From Musicola paradisiaca NCPPB 2511 (GTDB lineage: Bacteria > Pseudomonadota > Gammaproteobacteria > Enterobacterales > Enterobacteriaceae): a stretch of DNA of 64,000 bases. The DNA lies in NCBI RefSeq assembly GCF_000400505.1, contig NZ_CM001857.1:3654390-3718389 (forward strand). The letters run 5' to 3'. Of the stretch, positions 34,913-44,772 are shown piece after piece (positions within the stretch are counted from its first letter, which is position 1; every line of letters starts with the position of its first letter). The position numbers and the translations under genes were made by a program. The notes beneath the pieces are model-generated. The model searched no databases and was not told the origin of the DNA. It saw only the letters and a list, made by a program, of their open reading frames with translations.

Positions 34913-36115
34913 ATGGAAACCTGGAAACTCAACCTCTACTCTGCCTGGCTGGGATGCTTTCTCACTGGGATGGGTATGAGTCAGATCTTGCCGTTCCTGC
35001 CGCTGTATATCGAACATCTGGGCGTACAGGATCACGCCGCGCTGAATCTCTGGTCTGGGCTCATTTTCAGTTCCGCCTTTATGGTTTCCGCACTGGTCGC
35101 GCCGATATGGGGCAAACTGGCGGATCGCAAAGGGCGCAAGCTGATGCTGCTGCGCGCCGCACTGGGCATGTCGTTGATCATGGCGCTGCAAGGCCTGGCC
35201 ACCAACGTCTGGCAGCTGTTTTTACTGCGCGCGCTCATGGGGCTGACGTCCGGTTATATCCCCAACGCGATGGCGTTGATCGCCTCGCAGGTGCCGAGAA
35301 GCCGCAGCGGCTGGGCGCTGGGAACGCTTTCCACCGGGCAGGTGGCAGGCGTGCTGCTCGGACCGTTACTGGGAGGATTTCTGGCGGATCACATCGGTCT
35401 GCGCATGGTCTTCTTTATCACTTCCGGCATGTTGTTCGCCTGCTTTCTTGTCACCCGCTTCGCCATCAAGGAAAACATACTGCCCACCAGCAAAAAAGAT
35501 CAGTTAAGCGGCAAAGAAGTCATGGCGGCGCTGCCTTATCCTTTCATTATCATCAGCCTGTGCCTGACAACCCTGATGATCCAGGCGGCCAATGGATCCA
35601 TCAACCCGATTCTGGCGCTGTTCGTCCGCGAGATCACGCCGGATACCAACAACATCGCCTTTATCAGCGGCATCATTGCGGCGGTGCCCGGTATCTCGGC
35701 GCTACTTTCCGCGCCGCGCCTCGGCAGGCTGGGGGATCGTATCGGTTCACAGCGGGTGCTGATCGTGGCGCTGTTCCTGTGCGCGCTGTTGTTCTTCCTG
35801 ATGTCCGCCGTACAGAGTTCGGTTCAACTTGGCGTGCTGCGTTTCGCACTCGGGTTTGCCGATGGCGCACTGATGCCTGCGGTACAAGCCTTGCTGGTGA
35901 AATACAGCAGCCAGCAGGTAACGGGGCGCGTATTCGGTTACAACCAGTCCTGCATGTATCTTGGCAACGTGTTTGGCCCGCTGCTCGGCTCCGGCATTTC
36001 CGCCACGCTGGGCTATCGCTGGGTATTCCTGGTGACGGCATTGCTGGTGCTGATCAACGCCATCCAGCTGATGACCAGCTTCGCCAAGCTGCCGAAAAAA
36101 ACGCCGACGACATAG
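34913..36115 (+). CDS. mdtG: MdtG-like MFS multidrug exporter
   Basis: A 400-aa, 12-segment DHA1-type MFS transporter. Sequence stretches closely resembling E. coli MdtG include [10 protein letters not shown] near the N-terminus, the loop motif [60 protein letters not shown] and [10 protein letters not shown]. MdtG exports antibiotics such as fosfomycin and deoxycholate when overexpressed. The ribosome-binding site upstream of 34913 is weak. It appears to be monocistronic. Confidence 0.85.
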   Translation: METWKLNLYSAWLGCFLTGMGMSQILPFLPLYIEHLGVQDHAALNLWSGLIFSSAFMVSALVAPIWGKLADRKGRKLMLLRAALGMSLIMALQGLATNVWQLFLLRALMGLTSGYIPNAMALIASQVPRSRSGWALGTLSTGQVAGVLLGPLLGGFLADHIGLRMVFFITSGMLFACFLVTRFAIKENILPTSKKDQLSGKEVMAALPYPFIIISLCLTTLMIQAANGSINPILALFVREITPDTNNIAFISGIIAAVPGISALLSAPRLGRLGDRIGSQRVLIVALFLCALLFFLMSAVQSSVQLGVLRFALGFADGALMPAVQALLVKYSSQQVTGRVFGYNQSCMYLGNVFGPLLGSGISATLGYRWVFLVTALLVLINAIQLMTSFAKLPKKTPTT

Positions 36116-36319
36116 TCCGGGCCGGTTAGCAGAAGCAACGCCCGGCCCGCCAGCCTGTTGGTTGGCGCAACGGTAGCGGTGCCGTCGCGCCAGGCTCTTA
36201 TCGGTGGTTGCTACTGGTTTCGTCTCGGATTATTCATCCGCCTTTCATGTTTCTGTCATCACCGTCGCCAAAGATGTCGCCTGTGCAAACGTATGCACTC
36301 CCGATAAAAGGCGCACACC

Positions 36320-37579
36320 ATGTTTGGCAAAAGCTCACTAACAAAGAATATTTTCACCAAGAGAACCCTTTCCCGCCTGCTGCTCGCCACCGGTTTGGTA
36401 TGCAGCCTGGCAACCCAGGCGGCGGATCTGGTTATCGCCGGACGCGATGACATCTACGGCAAAGCGCTCGACAGCACGCTTGCCCGCTTTCAGCGCCAGC
36501 ATCCCGATAAACAGATCGAGCTGTTGAAACTGCCCTACGCCAATCTGTATGAAAAACTGGTGATTTCCCTGCGGGAGAACGCTTCCGCCTACGACTTAAT
36601 GCTGATGGACGACAGTTGGAGCCCGGAATTTGCCGGCAACGGCTGGCTGCAACCGCTGCCGGAAAGCCTGCAAAACAAGGACTTCATCCCGGCGGTGTTG
36701 AACGTCTCCCGCGTGCCGGAAAACGGCGGCCCGGCTTACAGCCTGCCGGTGGTCGGCAACGTGGCGATGTTTGCCTACCGTCAGGATCTGTTCGACAAGC
36801 ACCAACTTAAAGCGCCCGCCAGTTGGGATGCGGTGCTGAACGACGCCAAAACGCTGCAACAACATGAACCCGGCATTGCCGGCGTGGTCTTTCGCGGCAT
36901 GAAGGGCAACCCGGTCGTCTCCGGCTTCATGCCGATGCTGTGGGCCTATGGCGGCGACGTGATAAAAGACGGCAAGGCGACCCTGGATACTCCGCAGGCG
37001 CTACAGGCGCTCAATACCCTGAAAGCGTTGAAGGCATTCGCGCCGACCGGTGTCGATGTCTACAACGCCGCCGATGTCCGCCAGGCGATGGAACAGGGCA
37101 AAGCGGCGATGGCTATCGAGGTTTGGCCGGCCTGGGCCGCCACGCTGGATGACGCCACCAAATCCAACGTCGTCGGCAAGATGACGTTGCAACCCGCGCC
37201 CGGCCAGGCCGTCGGCCCATCGCCGATGCTCGGCATCTGGCAGATGGCTATCGCCAAAAACAGCCCGCATAGCGAACTGGCGCAACAATTCCTGAGCTAC
37301 CTCACCAGCGCCGAAAACCAGAAAGCGCTGGCGCTGGAGTTGGGCCTGCCGCCGACGCGCCGCAGCGTCTATCAGGATGCACAGGTGGTGCAGAAGTACC
37401 GCTGGTACCCGGCGCAACTGGCCGCGCTGGAAGCAGGCAAGGCACGTCCGCGCATCCGCAACTGGCAGGAAGTGGAAAGCATCCTCGGCGACTATCTGCA
37501 ACTGGCGCTGATGGATCAAATGCCCGCGCAAATGGCGTTGCAGCAGGCCAACCAGAAGATCGCTCAGGTATTGAAATAA
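36320..37579 (+). CDS. Carbohydrate-type ABC transporter substrate-binding protein
   Basis: A 419-aa extracellular binding protein of family 1 (MalE/UgpB type). A signal peptide ends near LVCSLATQAAD. The mature part shows VIAGRDDIYGKALDSTLARF, LMLMDDSWSPEFAGNGWLQP and a C-terminal YLTSAENQKALALELGLPPT typical of sugar-binding proteins. It is the first gene of an ABC importer operon with two permease genes, an ATPase, an MBL hydrolase and a LacI regulator. The ligand is unknown. Confidence 0.88.
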   Translation: MFGKSSLTKNIFTKRTLSRLLLATGLVCSLATQAADLVIAGRDDIYGKALDSTLARFQRQHPDKQIELLKLPYANLYEKLVISLRENASAYDLMLMDDSWSPEFAGNGWLQPLPESLQNKDFIPAVLNVSRVPENGGPAYSLPVVGNVAMFAYRQDLFDKHQLKAPASWDAVLNDAKTLQQHEPGIAGVVFRGMKGNPVVSGFMPMLWAYGGDVIKDGKATLDTPQALQALNTLKALKAFAPTGVDVYNAADVRQAMEQGKAAMAIEVWPAWAATLDDATKSNVVGKMTLQPAPGQAVGPSPMLGIWQMAIAKNSPHSELAQQFLSYLTSAENQKALALELGLPPTRRSVYQDAQVVQKYRWYPAQLAALEAGKARPRIRNWQEVESILGDYLQLALMDQMPAQMALQQANQKIAQVLK

Positions 37580-37652
37580 TAGACGCTGGCATAACCCGCA
37601 CTGAAATCACCGCTGCCGGGCGGGTTGCCTCCCGCCCGCTCAAGGAATTCCC

Positions 37653-38526
37653 ATGCATTTCGACGCCCGCTGGCAACGCTGGCTGCTGCTGATGCCCGCC
37701 GCCGCGCTGTTGCTTCTGCTGACCCTCTACCCTATCGGTCAGATGCTGTTTTACTCCTTCAACCAGGTGAACTACGCCGCCGGCAGCCATGTCTGGATCG
37801 GTCTGGACAACTACCGCCAGTTGTTCGCCGACTGGTTTTTCACCACCAGCCTGAAAAACACGTTGTTGTTCTCGCTCGGCAGTTCGCTATTACAGGTATT
37901 GCTTGGCGTACTGCTGGCGCTACTGCTGTATCGCCATTTCCCCGGTCGTCAATGGGTGCTGAGCCTGTTGATCTACCCGATGATGATCTCCACGCTGGTG
38001 TGCTCGGCCATCTGGCGCGTCTGGTTTCATTACGACTTCGGCCTGCTCAACAACTGCCTGACCGCATTGGGATTGATGCCGCAACAATGGCTCTCCAGCC
38101 CGCGGCTGGCGCTGCCGTCCTTGATGCTGGTGGATATCTGGCAGTGGACGCCGATGGCCGCGCTGATCATTCTTGCCGGCCTGCAGGCGATCCCCAAAGA
38201 GGTGCTGGAAGCGGCGCAAAGCGACGGCGCCAATGGCTGGAAGCGCCTGTGGTACGTCACATTTGCCGTTGATCCGCCAGCCGATCATGTTGGCGCTGCT
38301 TTTACGCTCCATCGACACCTTCAAACTGTTCGACAAGGTCTATGCCCTGACCGGCGGCGGCCCCGGCTACGCCACCGAAACCTTGTCGCTCTACATCTAC
38401 CAGCAGGGATTCAAATTCTTCAATCTTGGGCTCGCCAGCGCCGGCGCGGTGGTCATGCTGCTGGTGGCGGGCGCCATGAGCCTGATCTACGCCTGGCAAC
38501 TGCTCAGCAAGGAGAAAGCCGCATGA
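37653..38526 (+). pseudogene. ABC sugar permease (UgpA/MalF type), interrupted by a one-base frameshift
   Basis: The first frame encodes a typical six-segment permease up to the cytoplasmic EAA loop (PKEVLEAAQSDGANGWKRLW). At CACATTTGCCG (38259-38269) it shifts: the next conserved residues (LPLIRQPIMLALLLRSIDTF, then KVYALTGGGPGYATETLSLY) are in another frame that ends at 38526. Removing one base, such as one T of 38262-38264, gives a continuous 290-aa permease. As written, translation would read on into the next gene. Real lesion or sequencing error; the EAA loop is essential for coupling to the ATPase. Confidence 0.88.
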
Positions 38527-39350
38527 AACTGCCGCTCTGGTTGTCCTGGCTGCGCGCCGCCGCACTCGCTCTAGCATTGTTGTTTTTTACGCTGCCGATT
38601 CTGTGGATGCTGGCCGCCGCCTTCAAATCCGGCGCTGAATTCTCCAGCCTGGCGAGCCCGTTCTGGCCGCAGCAGTGGACGCTCGACGCCCTGCGCAACC
38701 TGTTGGCGAACGGCGCCTTAGCCCGGCTGCGCAATACATTGCTGGTGGCCGCCGGTGCAACGGCGCTATCGCTGTTAACGGGCTTTCTCGCCGCCTATAC
38801 GCTGGCGCGCCACCGCTTTCCCGCCCGGCTGGACGTTTTTTTCCTGCTGCTGGTGTTGCTGGTCAAGATGATGCCGCCGATGGTGGTGGCCATCCCGCTT
38901 TACTCGTTGCTCAAAGCGCTGCATCTGCTCAACAGCCTGGCCGGGCTGATGCTGGCGTATCAGGTCTATACCCTGCCGTTCTGCATCTGGATGTTGCTGA
39001 GTTTTGTGCGCGATATGCCGCTCGCGCTGGAAGAGGCGGCGGCGATGGACGGCGCTCGCCTGTGGCAACGCCTGCGTTATGTCGTGCTGCCGGTCTGCGC
39101 TCCCGGCCTGGTGGCGACGGCGATCTTTACGCTGATCGTCGCCTGGAACGAATTCCTGTTCGCCCTGCTGTATCTGCAAACCCCGCAGCAGTTCACGCTG
39201 CCGCTGTTCATCGCCAACTTTATGACCGAAAACCAGACCTACTGGGGCGAGCTGATGGGGATCGGGCTGCTGTCGTCGCTGCCGGTGCTGCTGGTGGCGG
39301 GATACATTCAACGTTATTTGCTGCGCGGCTTTGCCGCCGGCCAGAAATAG
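38523..39350 (+). CDS. ABC sugar permease (UgpE/MalG type)
   Basis: A 275-aa integral membrane permease with six hydrophobic segments. The complete EAA motif is LEEAAAMDGARLWQRLRYVV followed by LPVCAPG. The ATG at 38523 overlaps the stop of the first permease (ATGA). The upstream open frame is continuous because of the upstream frameshift, but a permease fusion is not intended. It partners with the preceding permease and the ATPase downstream for sugar or sugar-phosphate import. Confidence 0.9.
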   Translation: MKLPLWLSWLRAAALALALLFFTLPILWMLAAAFKSGAEFSSLASPFWPQQWTLDALRNLLANGALARLRNTLLVAAGATALSLLTGFLAAYTLARHRFPARLDVFFLLLVLLVKMMPPMVVAIPLYSLLKALHLLNSLAGLMLAYQVYTLPFCIWMLLSFVRDMPLALEEAAAMDGARLWQRLRYVVLPVCAPGLVATAIFTLIVAWNEFLFALLYLQTPQQFTLPLFIANFMTENQTYWGELMGIGLLSSLPVLLVAGYIQRYLLRGFAAGQK

Positions 39351-39359
39351 GACTCGCCA

Positions 39360-40424
39360 ATGAGTGAATTACGCCTGAATCAGATCGCCAAACAGTTTGG
39401 CAAGCAGCCGGTACTGCATGGCATCGATCTGCATATTCGCCCCGGCGAACTGGTGGTCTTCGTCGGCCCGTCGGGTTGTGGAAAATCCACGTTGCTGCGC
39501 ACCATCGCCGGGCTGGAGCAACAGGACAGCGGCCAGATTCTGCTGGATGGCCGGGATATTTCCCGCCAGCCGCCGGGCGCCCGAGAAATGGCGATGGTGT
39601 TCCAGTCCTACGCGCTTTATCCACATATGACCGTGGCGGACAACATGGGCTTCGCCCTCAAGATGGCGGGCATGCCGCGTCAGAGCATCGACGAAAAGGT
39701 GCGCCAGGTGGCCGAGATGCTGCAACTCACGCCATTGCTGCAACGCAAACCGGCAGCCTTATCCGGCGGACAGCGTCAGCGCGTGGCTATCGGCCGCGCC
39801 ATCGTGCGTCAACCGCGCCTGTTCCTGTTTGATGAACCGCTGTCTAATCTGGATGCCAAACTGCGTACCCACACCCGTGTGCAAATCAAGGCGCTGCACC
39901 AGCAACTGGAGGCGACCATGATTTACGTCACCCACGATCAGGTGGAAGCCATGACGCTGGCTGATCGCATCGTGGTGTTGCGCGACGGCCGGATAGCCCA
40001 GGTCGGTACGCCGGAAGCGCTGTACCACCAGCCCGCCAATACCTTTGTGGCGGGGTTCATCGGTACGCCGGAAATGAACATCTTCCCGCTATCGCCGCAA
40101 CAACCGGCGTTGCCGTGGTTACAGCACATTGCACGGGATCCCCGCGCCGCCACGCTCGGCGTAAGGCCGGATGCGTTCGAAATCAAACCGGGCGGAGGCG
40201 TCTTTCAGGTCGATCTGGTGGAAAACCTCGGCGCGCTGTATCACCTGCATGGTCATTTTATTCATCAGCCGGGCGTGACGGCGGTGGTGGAAAGCCGTCA
40301 ACCCGCGCATACCGGCAGCCAACTGGCGTTACAGGTCGCGCCTGAGCGTTGTCATTGGTTCGATGCCGAGGGGATGCGTCTGCCCGATGTCCCCACCCCT
40401 CACCGTCAGACGCAGGAGCACTAA
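39360..40424 (+). CDS. ABC transporter ATPase (UgpC/MalK family)
   Basis: A 354-aa ATPase. Walker A is GPSGCGKSTLLR (near residue 37), the signature LSGGQRQRVAIGRA (near 135), Walker B LFLFDEPLSNLDA and the switch His in YVTHDQVEAMT; the C-terminal TOBE/regulatory part begins near residue 235. It energises the binding-protein-dependent importer of this operon. It follows the second permease gene by 9 nt and ends directly (0 nt) before the MBL-fold gene. Confidence 0.93.
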   Translation: MSELRLNQIAKQFGKQPVLHGIDLHIRPGELVVFVGPSGCGKSTLLRTIAGLEQQDSGQILLDGRDISRQPPGAREMAMVFQSYALYPHMTVADNMGFALKMAGMPRQSIDEKVRQVAEMLQLTPLLQRKPAALSGGQRQRVAIGRAIVRQPRLFLFDEPLSNLDAKLRTHTRVQIKALHQQLEATMIYVTHDQVEAMTLADRIVVLRDGRIAQVGTPEALYHQPANTFVAGFIGTPEMNIFPLSPQQPALPWLQHIARDPRAATLGVRPDAFEIKPGGGVFQVDLVENLGALYHLHGHFIHQPGVTAVVESRQPAHTGSQLALQVAPERCHWFDAEGMRLPDVPTPHRQTQEH

Positions 40425-41192
40425 ATGGAGCTGGATATTCTGGGCAGTGGCGAAGCCTACGACCGCCGCCGGGTCAATGCGGCGATTCGCGTGACGGAAG
40501 CGGGCTTTAGCCTGCTGATCGACTGCGGCCCCACGGTACCGCCGGCGCTGTGGCAACGGCGCTTAACCGCTGATGACATCGACGCCGTCTATTTTACCCA
40601 CTGCCATCCCGACCACGCACTCGGCCTGACGACCTGGCTCAACTGGTGCGAGTCTTGCGGTCGTACCGCGCCGCTACGTATTATCGCGCCGCGTCGGCAA
40701 CGGCCTCAGCTACAACAGTTGGCGGATTTCGCCTTCTGGCCAACGGCCAAACCGCTGTTCCCGATCGACTGGCTGGAGAGTGAAACGCTGACGCAGCTCG
40801 GCCCATGGCAATGCCGAACCGCCGCAACCCGGCATTCGGTTCCCAACCGCGCGTTATGGTTGCGGGGACGCCAGGGCAGCCTGTTCTATAGCGGAGACGG
40901 ACAGTTGACGCCTGAAGCCGCGGCGCTGATGGCGCAGGCAGACCTGGCGCTGGTGGAGTGTTTTTCGCTGTCGGAGGATCCCAACCCGTACCACGGCAAT
41001 TGGCCGCTGACGCAAACCTTGTCGCGTAAAGCGGGCGCGTTGCTGGGGTTGTACCACATCGAACAGTCGCAACGCGCCGCGTTCAAACCGGCAATCGCGA
41101 CAGCACCTGACGTTTTCCTGGCGGAACAGGGCGATCGCGCGTACTGCCTTGTCGGGCAGTGGCACCGCCAACCGGGAAACTGGCATGAATAG
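40425..41192 (+). CDS. MBL-fold metallohydrolase (RNase Z/PhnP-like)
   Basis: A 255-aa metallo-beta-lactamase-fold hydrolase. The metal motif HxHxDH is present as THCHPDHALGL (about residues 58-67), further ligands are likely His in AATRHSVPNR and Asp in FYSGDGQL, with LYHIEQS near the C-terminus. The family includes RNase Z and PhnP-type cyclic phosphodiesterases. Its start abuts the stop of the ABC ATPase, so it is likely to process the imported compound, perhaps a phosphodiester. It overlaps the LacI gene by 8 nt. Confidence 0.8.
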   Translation: MELDILGSGEAYDRRRVNAAIRVTEAGFSLLIDCGPTVPPALWQRRLTADDIDAVYFTHCHPDHALGLTTWLNWCESCGRTAPLRIIAPRRQRPQLQQLADFAFWPTAKPLFPIDWLESETLTQLGPWQCRTAATRHSVPNRALWLRGRQGSLFYSGDGQLTPEAAALMAQADLALVECFSLSEDPNPYHGNWPLTQTLSRKAGALLGLYHIEQSQRAAFKPAIATAPDVFLAEQGDRAYCLVGQWHRQPGNWHE

Positions 41193-42171
41193 AAAGCGCA
41201 TCACGTCGATTGACGTCGCCCAATACGCCGGGGTGTCGACATCCGCCGTCTCCCGCACCTACTCCGCGCCGGGTAAAGTCAGCGCATCAACCCGTGCGCG
41301 GGTGCTGGCGGCGGCCGATGCCTTGGGCTACCGGCCTAATCAGCTCGCACGGGCGTTGGTCAATTCCGGCCGTCAAGGCTCCGGCATCGTGGCGGTGGTG
41401 ATGGGTGAATTCGATAACCCATTCCAGCCCTGGATGTTCGGCCTGTTGACGCAGGCGCTGCAACAACAGGGGCGGGTGCCGATGCTGGTGCATGTCACCG
41501 AACAATGCGATATCCGCGCCCGGTTGCAGCAGGCGCTGTCGTGGCAGGTGGAGGCCGCCATTATTTCGGCGGGCAGCCTGTCGCAGGAGGCCACCGAACG
41601 TTGTCTGGAACTGGCGTTGCCGATGGTGCTGATGGGCCGGGAAGATAAACGGGAGACCGTCACGGCGGTGTTGTCCGACAACCGTATGGCGGGCGAACTG
41701 GCGGCGGAGTATTTAGGTACGCAGGGATTGACGCAGTTGGCCTACATCGGTGGCCGGCAAGACGGACAGGCGTCGCTGGAGCGGCTGGCGGGCTTTCGCT
41801 CCGGCCTGATTCAGCGTGGGCTGTCGGCGCCGGTGGTGATGGAAAACCGTGACTATGCCTACCACAGCGGTTATCAGGCGATGAGCCGGTTGCTGCGCGA
41901 ACACCCGGACATCGAGGGCGTGTTTTGCGCTTGCGACGCGCTGGCCTTCGGCGCGCTGGATGCCCTACGTCTGAATGGCGGCCAGGTGTGCCAAGTGGTG
42001 GGATGCGACGATACCCCGCAGGCGGCATGGGAAGGCTATCGCCTGACCACGGTACGTCAACCGGTGGAACAGTTGGTCGCACAAACCATCCACCATCTAA
42101 AACAGGTGCTGGACGGCAACTCACCCACCGGAACAACAGTACGGATGACACCGACGCTGATCGTTCGTTAA
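41185..42171 (+). CDS. LacI-family repressor of the ABC operon
   Basis: A 328-aa regulator. The N-terminal LacI HTH is SIDVAQYAGVSTSAVSRTYS and the hinge-region ALGYRPNQLARALV; the ligand domain follows from about residue 60. I chose the ATG at 41185 (MNRKRITSID), which places the HTH at the start, rather than the earlier open frame. It is the last gene of the importer operon (8-nt overlap) and probably represses it in the absence of the imported ligand. Confidence 0.9.
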   Translation: MNRKRITSIDVAQYAGVSTSAVSRTYSAPGKVSASTRARVLAAADALGYRPNQLARALVNSGRQGSGIVAVVMGEFDNPFQPWMFGLLTQALQQQGRVPMLVHVTEQCDIRARLQQALSWQVEAAIISAGSLSQEATERCLELALPMVLMGREDKRETVTAVLSDNRMAGELAAEYLGTQGLTQLAYIGGRQDGQASLERLAGFRSGLIQRGLSAPVVMENRDYAYHSGYQAMSRLLREHPDIEGVFCACDALAFGALDALRLNGGQVCQVVGCDDTPQAAWEGYRLTTVRQPVEQLVAQTIHHLKQVLDGNSPTGTTVRMTPTLIVR

Positions 42172-42327
42172 CGATGTGTAGCCACCGGGCGGTTTTTACT
42201 TCACGACGTTACCAGCAGCGGCCTGGATAGAGAAAATTGGCATAAAACAGCCGTTGGCTTTGGTACCGATGGAATAGCCGCAGTAGGATCAGGGGTGATT
42301 TTTGTGGTCAAACGAAGGAGGCTTACG

Positions 42328-42558
42328 ATGTACACAGCGTATGACAGGTACAGAAATCCACTCGATGCCGGCTGCCAGGTCATGCAGAACGGTTCACGGC
42401 GGGTGGGCACTATTGCGGCCATCCACGCCGACAACCTCACGCGCGATCAGGTGCGTCTGACGAAATGCGTCGAACTGAAAGGCGTTGAGGGCTACTTTGC
42501 GCCGGAAGAACTGATGCGGCTGGGGCGTAACCAGGACGAGCCTCGCAGCCATGCGTGA
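42328..42558 (+). CDS. Hypothetical protein, 76 aa
   Basis: A small soluble protein with a strong ribosome-binding site (AAGGAGG, 6-12 nt before the ATG at 42328). Stretches such as DAGCQVMQNGSRRVGTIAAI and CVELKGVEGYFAPEELMRL suggest a compact SH3-like or barrel fold similar to small regulatory proteins, but I recognise no family with known function. It is not in an operon. Confidence 0.6.
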   Translation: MYTAYDRYRNPLDAGCQVMQNGSRRVGTIAAIHADNLTRDQVRLTKCVELKGVEGYFAPEELMRLGRNQDEPRSHA

Positions 42559-42614
42559 CCCCGCCTGATTTCATCTTTCTCCCTGCCATCGGGCGAGAAT
42601 CCGTCGCCCGATGA

Positions 42615-43511
42615 CTACTTCGTCGGAGAGTGCTGCTCCATAAACTCCAGAAAACGCCGCACCATCGGGATGCCGGCGCTGCGCTTCAAATAGCTGACGG
42701 CAAAAGTACGCTTAATCGGCACGCTCACCGGCCGGATTTCAATGTCATGACCTTTCAGGCTCGATGCGACGGAAGCGCAGAGAAACACCACGCAGGCATG
42801 GTGCATCACCTGATCCATGATGATATCGAGGTTACTGCACTCCCGGTAACAGGTATTCCCAAACCCTTCGCGGGCGAACACCGACGAGACGACTGCATAC
42901 TCCCCCGTCCCCTTCTGCGGTACCATCGGCCGTTCCGCCGCTAGTTGACTGAGAGACAACACCGGGTTCGCCGCCAATGGATGCCCGCTCGCCATCACGA
43001 CCACCAAATCGTCTTCCAGAAAGACGGAATGATTAAACAGCGGATCCTGGAGATATTCTTCAAACGGGGTGGAAAGCGAAACATGAATTTCCGATGTGCG
43101 TACCTTTTCCAGCAGATCACTGCTAACACCATCGATAAAGGCAAGCTCGATATTGGGGTAATGACGCTGGAACTGGGTCAGCAGATCGTAATATTTCAGG
43201 CGATTGAACACCGGGATCACGCCCACCAACAGCGTGCCATCGGAGCTTTCCTCATACGACTGCGCGAATTGTTCAACCTCATAATACTCCCTGATGAGCG
43301 GGTTGATTTTTTCATCAAAGGCTTCGCCAAAGGCCGTCAGGGAGAATTGTCGGGTCGTGCGATTAATCAGTTTATTATTCAACTCCTGTTCAAGCCTGGA
43401 TATTTCCTGCGAAAGGAACGCCTGAGAGATATTGAGAGATTGAGCCGCTCGGGTGAAACTCCCATGTCTCACCAGCTCATGATAATAAAGAATACGTTTT
43501 ATACTTATCAT
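42615..43511 (-). CDS. LysR-family transcriptional regulator
   Basis: A 298-aa LysR regulator. HTH: YYHELVRHGSFTRAAQSLNI, then SQAFLSQEISRLEQELNN; the effector-binding domain starts near residue 90. It is divergent from the secreted esterase gene with 247 AT-rich nt between, so it probably controls that gene and perhaps the respiratory genes behind it. The inducer is unknown; aromatic or organic acids are typical for the family. Confidence 0.9.
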   Translation of the reverse strand: MISIKRILYYHELVRHGSFTRAAQSLNISQAFLSQEISRLEQELNNKLINRTTRQFSLTAFGEAFDEKINPLIREYYEVEQFAQSYEESSDGTLLVGVIPVFNRLKYYDLLTQFQRHYPNIELAFIDGVSSDLLEKVRTSEIHVSLSTPFEEYLQDPLFNHSVFLEDDLVVVMASGHPLAANPVLSLSQLAAERPMVPQKGTGEYAVVSSVFAREGFGNTCYRECSNLDIIMDQVMHHACVVFLCASVASSLKGHDIEIRPVSVPIKRTFAVSYLKRSAGIPMVRRFLEFMEQHSPTK

Positions 43512-43758
43512 AGATATTTATTTATAGCATTAATGAATAGTAATTATATTAAAAAGCAAAAATTCTGTTGTGAGTTTAAGCACATTTGTATTCTTTTTCC
43601 CCATGATAAACATAACACTTCATTGGCGATGAATTCATAGGAAAATAGTTTCCTCAACAATAAACCTATTTTTAGCGACAATGTAATTCATCGGTTAATA
43701 AAATAACGAAACTGTTAATAACATTTACCCAAATAACCATAATACGAAGGATCCTTGC

Positions 43759-44730
43759 ATGAATCATCCTACCTTCAAGGCCATACTACTGTCTTCTGTT
43801 TTTACCGTCGGTACCGGGCTGGCTTATGCCCAAACGACGGACAATACCCACGAGTTATCGTTTACCCCGCGTCTGCCGGTGGTCAAGCTGATTTCCGACG
43901 TCGTCTACTCTCAGGTGCCGATGCGCGGTTATGCCAACGTGGCGCTGAAAATGGACATCCTGCAACCGGAAGCCAAAGCGCCGCAGCCGGCGGTGATCTT
44001 CATTACCGGCGGCGGCTTTATCAATGCCAACAAAGACAACTACATTCAGCAGCGCGTGCAACTGGCGGAGGCGGGTTATGTGGTCGCCAGCATGGAATAT
44101 CGCGTCGCGCCGACGGTCGTGTTCCCGGCGCCGCTGGAAGATGTGAAATCCGCCATTCGTTTTCTGCGCGCCAACGCCGGTAAATTCGGCATCGACGCCA
44201 GCCACATCGCGGTTTTCGGCGCGTCCGCCGGCGGCTACCTGTCGGCGTTTGCCGGCGCCACCAACGGTGACAAACAGTTCGATAAAGGAGAAAACCTTAA
44301 TCAGAACAGTGAAGTACAAGCAGTCATCGATTTTTACGGCCTGTCAGACCTGACGCGGGTGGGCGAAGGCTTCCCGGACAATGTGGTGCAGAAACACGCT
44401 TCCGCCTCATCGACCGAAGCTATCTGGGTCAATGGGACGTCGGTCTTCAATGAAGGCGGCCCCATCACCCGCTTCCCGGAAAAGGCCGCGGCGGCCAACC
44501 CCATCAACTACATCAGTAAAGCGACGCCGCCATACCTGATCATGCACGGCACCGCCGATACCGTCGTGTCGCCCCACCAGACCGAACGTCTGCATCAGGC
44601 GCTGCGCGAGAAAGGGATCGAAAGCAGTTACTATCGGGTAAAAGGCGCCGAACACGGTGGGATTTACTGGCTGCAACCGGAAGTCATGCAAACGACGATC
44701 GCCTTTCTGAATCGCCATTTGAAACACTAA
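43759..44730 (+). CDS. Secreted alpha/beta hydrolase, BD-FAE-like esterase
   Basis: A 323-aa protein with a cleavable signal peptide ending near GTGLAYAQ. The alpha/beta-hydrolase core has the oxyanion GGGF in FITGGGFINANKD, the nucleophile Ser in FGASAGGYLS (near residue 156), and the likely catalytic Asp and His in MHGTADTVV and GAEHGGIYW. Closest family type is BD-FAE (feruloyl and acetyl-xylan esterases), which suggests release of acyl groups from plant polysaccharides in the periplasm or outside. A hairpin (44745-44772) follows. Confidence 0.8.
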   Translation: MNHPTFKAILLSSVFTVGTGLAYAQTTDNTHELSFTPRLPVVKLISDVVYSQVPMRGYANVALKMDILQPEAKAPQPAVIFITGGGFINANKDNYIQQRVQLAEAGYVVASMEYRVAPTVVFPAPLEDVKSAIRFLRANAGKFGIDASHIAVFGASAGGYLSAFAGATNGDKQFDKGENLNQNSEVQAVIDFYGLSDLTRVGEGFPDNVVQKHASASSTEAIWVNGTSVFNEGGPITRFPEKAAAANPINYISKATPPYLIMHGTADTVVSPHQTERLHQALREKGIESSYYRVKGAEHGGIYWLQPEVMQTTIAFLNRHLKH

Positions 44731-44744
44731 TCGGCACGTTTTTT

Positions 44745-44772
44745 CGGGTTGCGTCGATCTGCGCGCAACCCG
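44745..44772 (+). terminator. Terminator after the esterase gene
   Basis: CGGGTTGCG / CGCAACCCG form a perfect 9-bp stem with a 10-nt loop, 14 nt after the stop. Confidence 0.65.

Noticed and set aside
37653-39350. A 565-aa apparent fusion of two ABC permeases
   Set aside because: Conserved permease sequence continues in another frame between 38265 and 38526, so the fusion is produced by a one-base indel.
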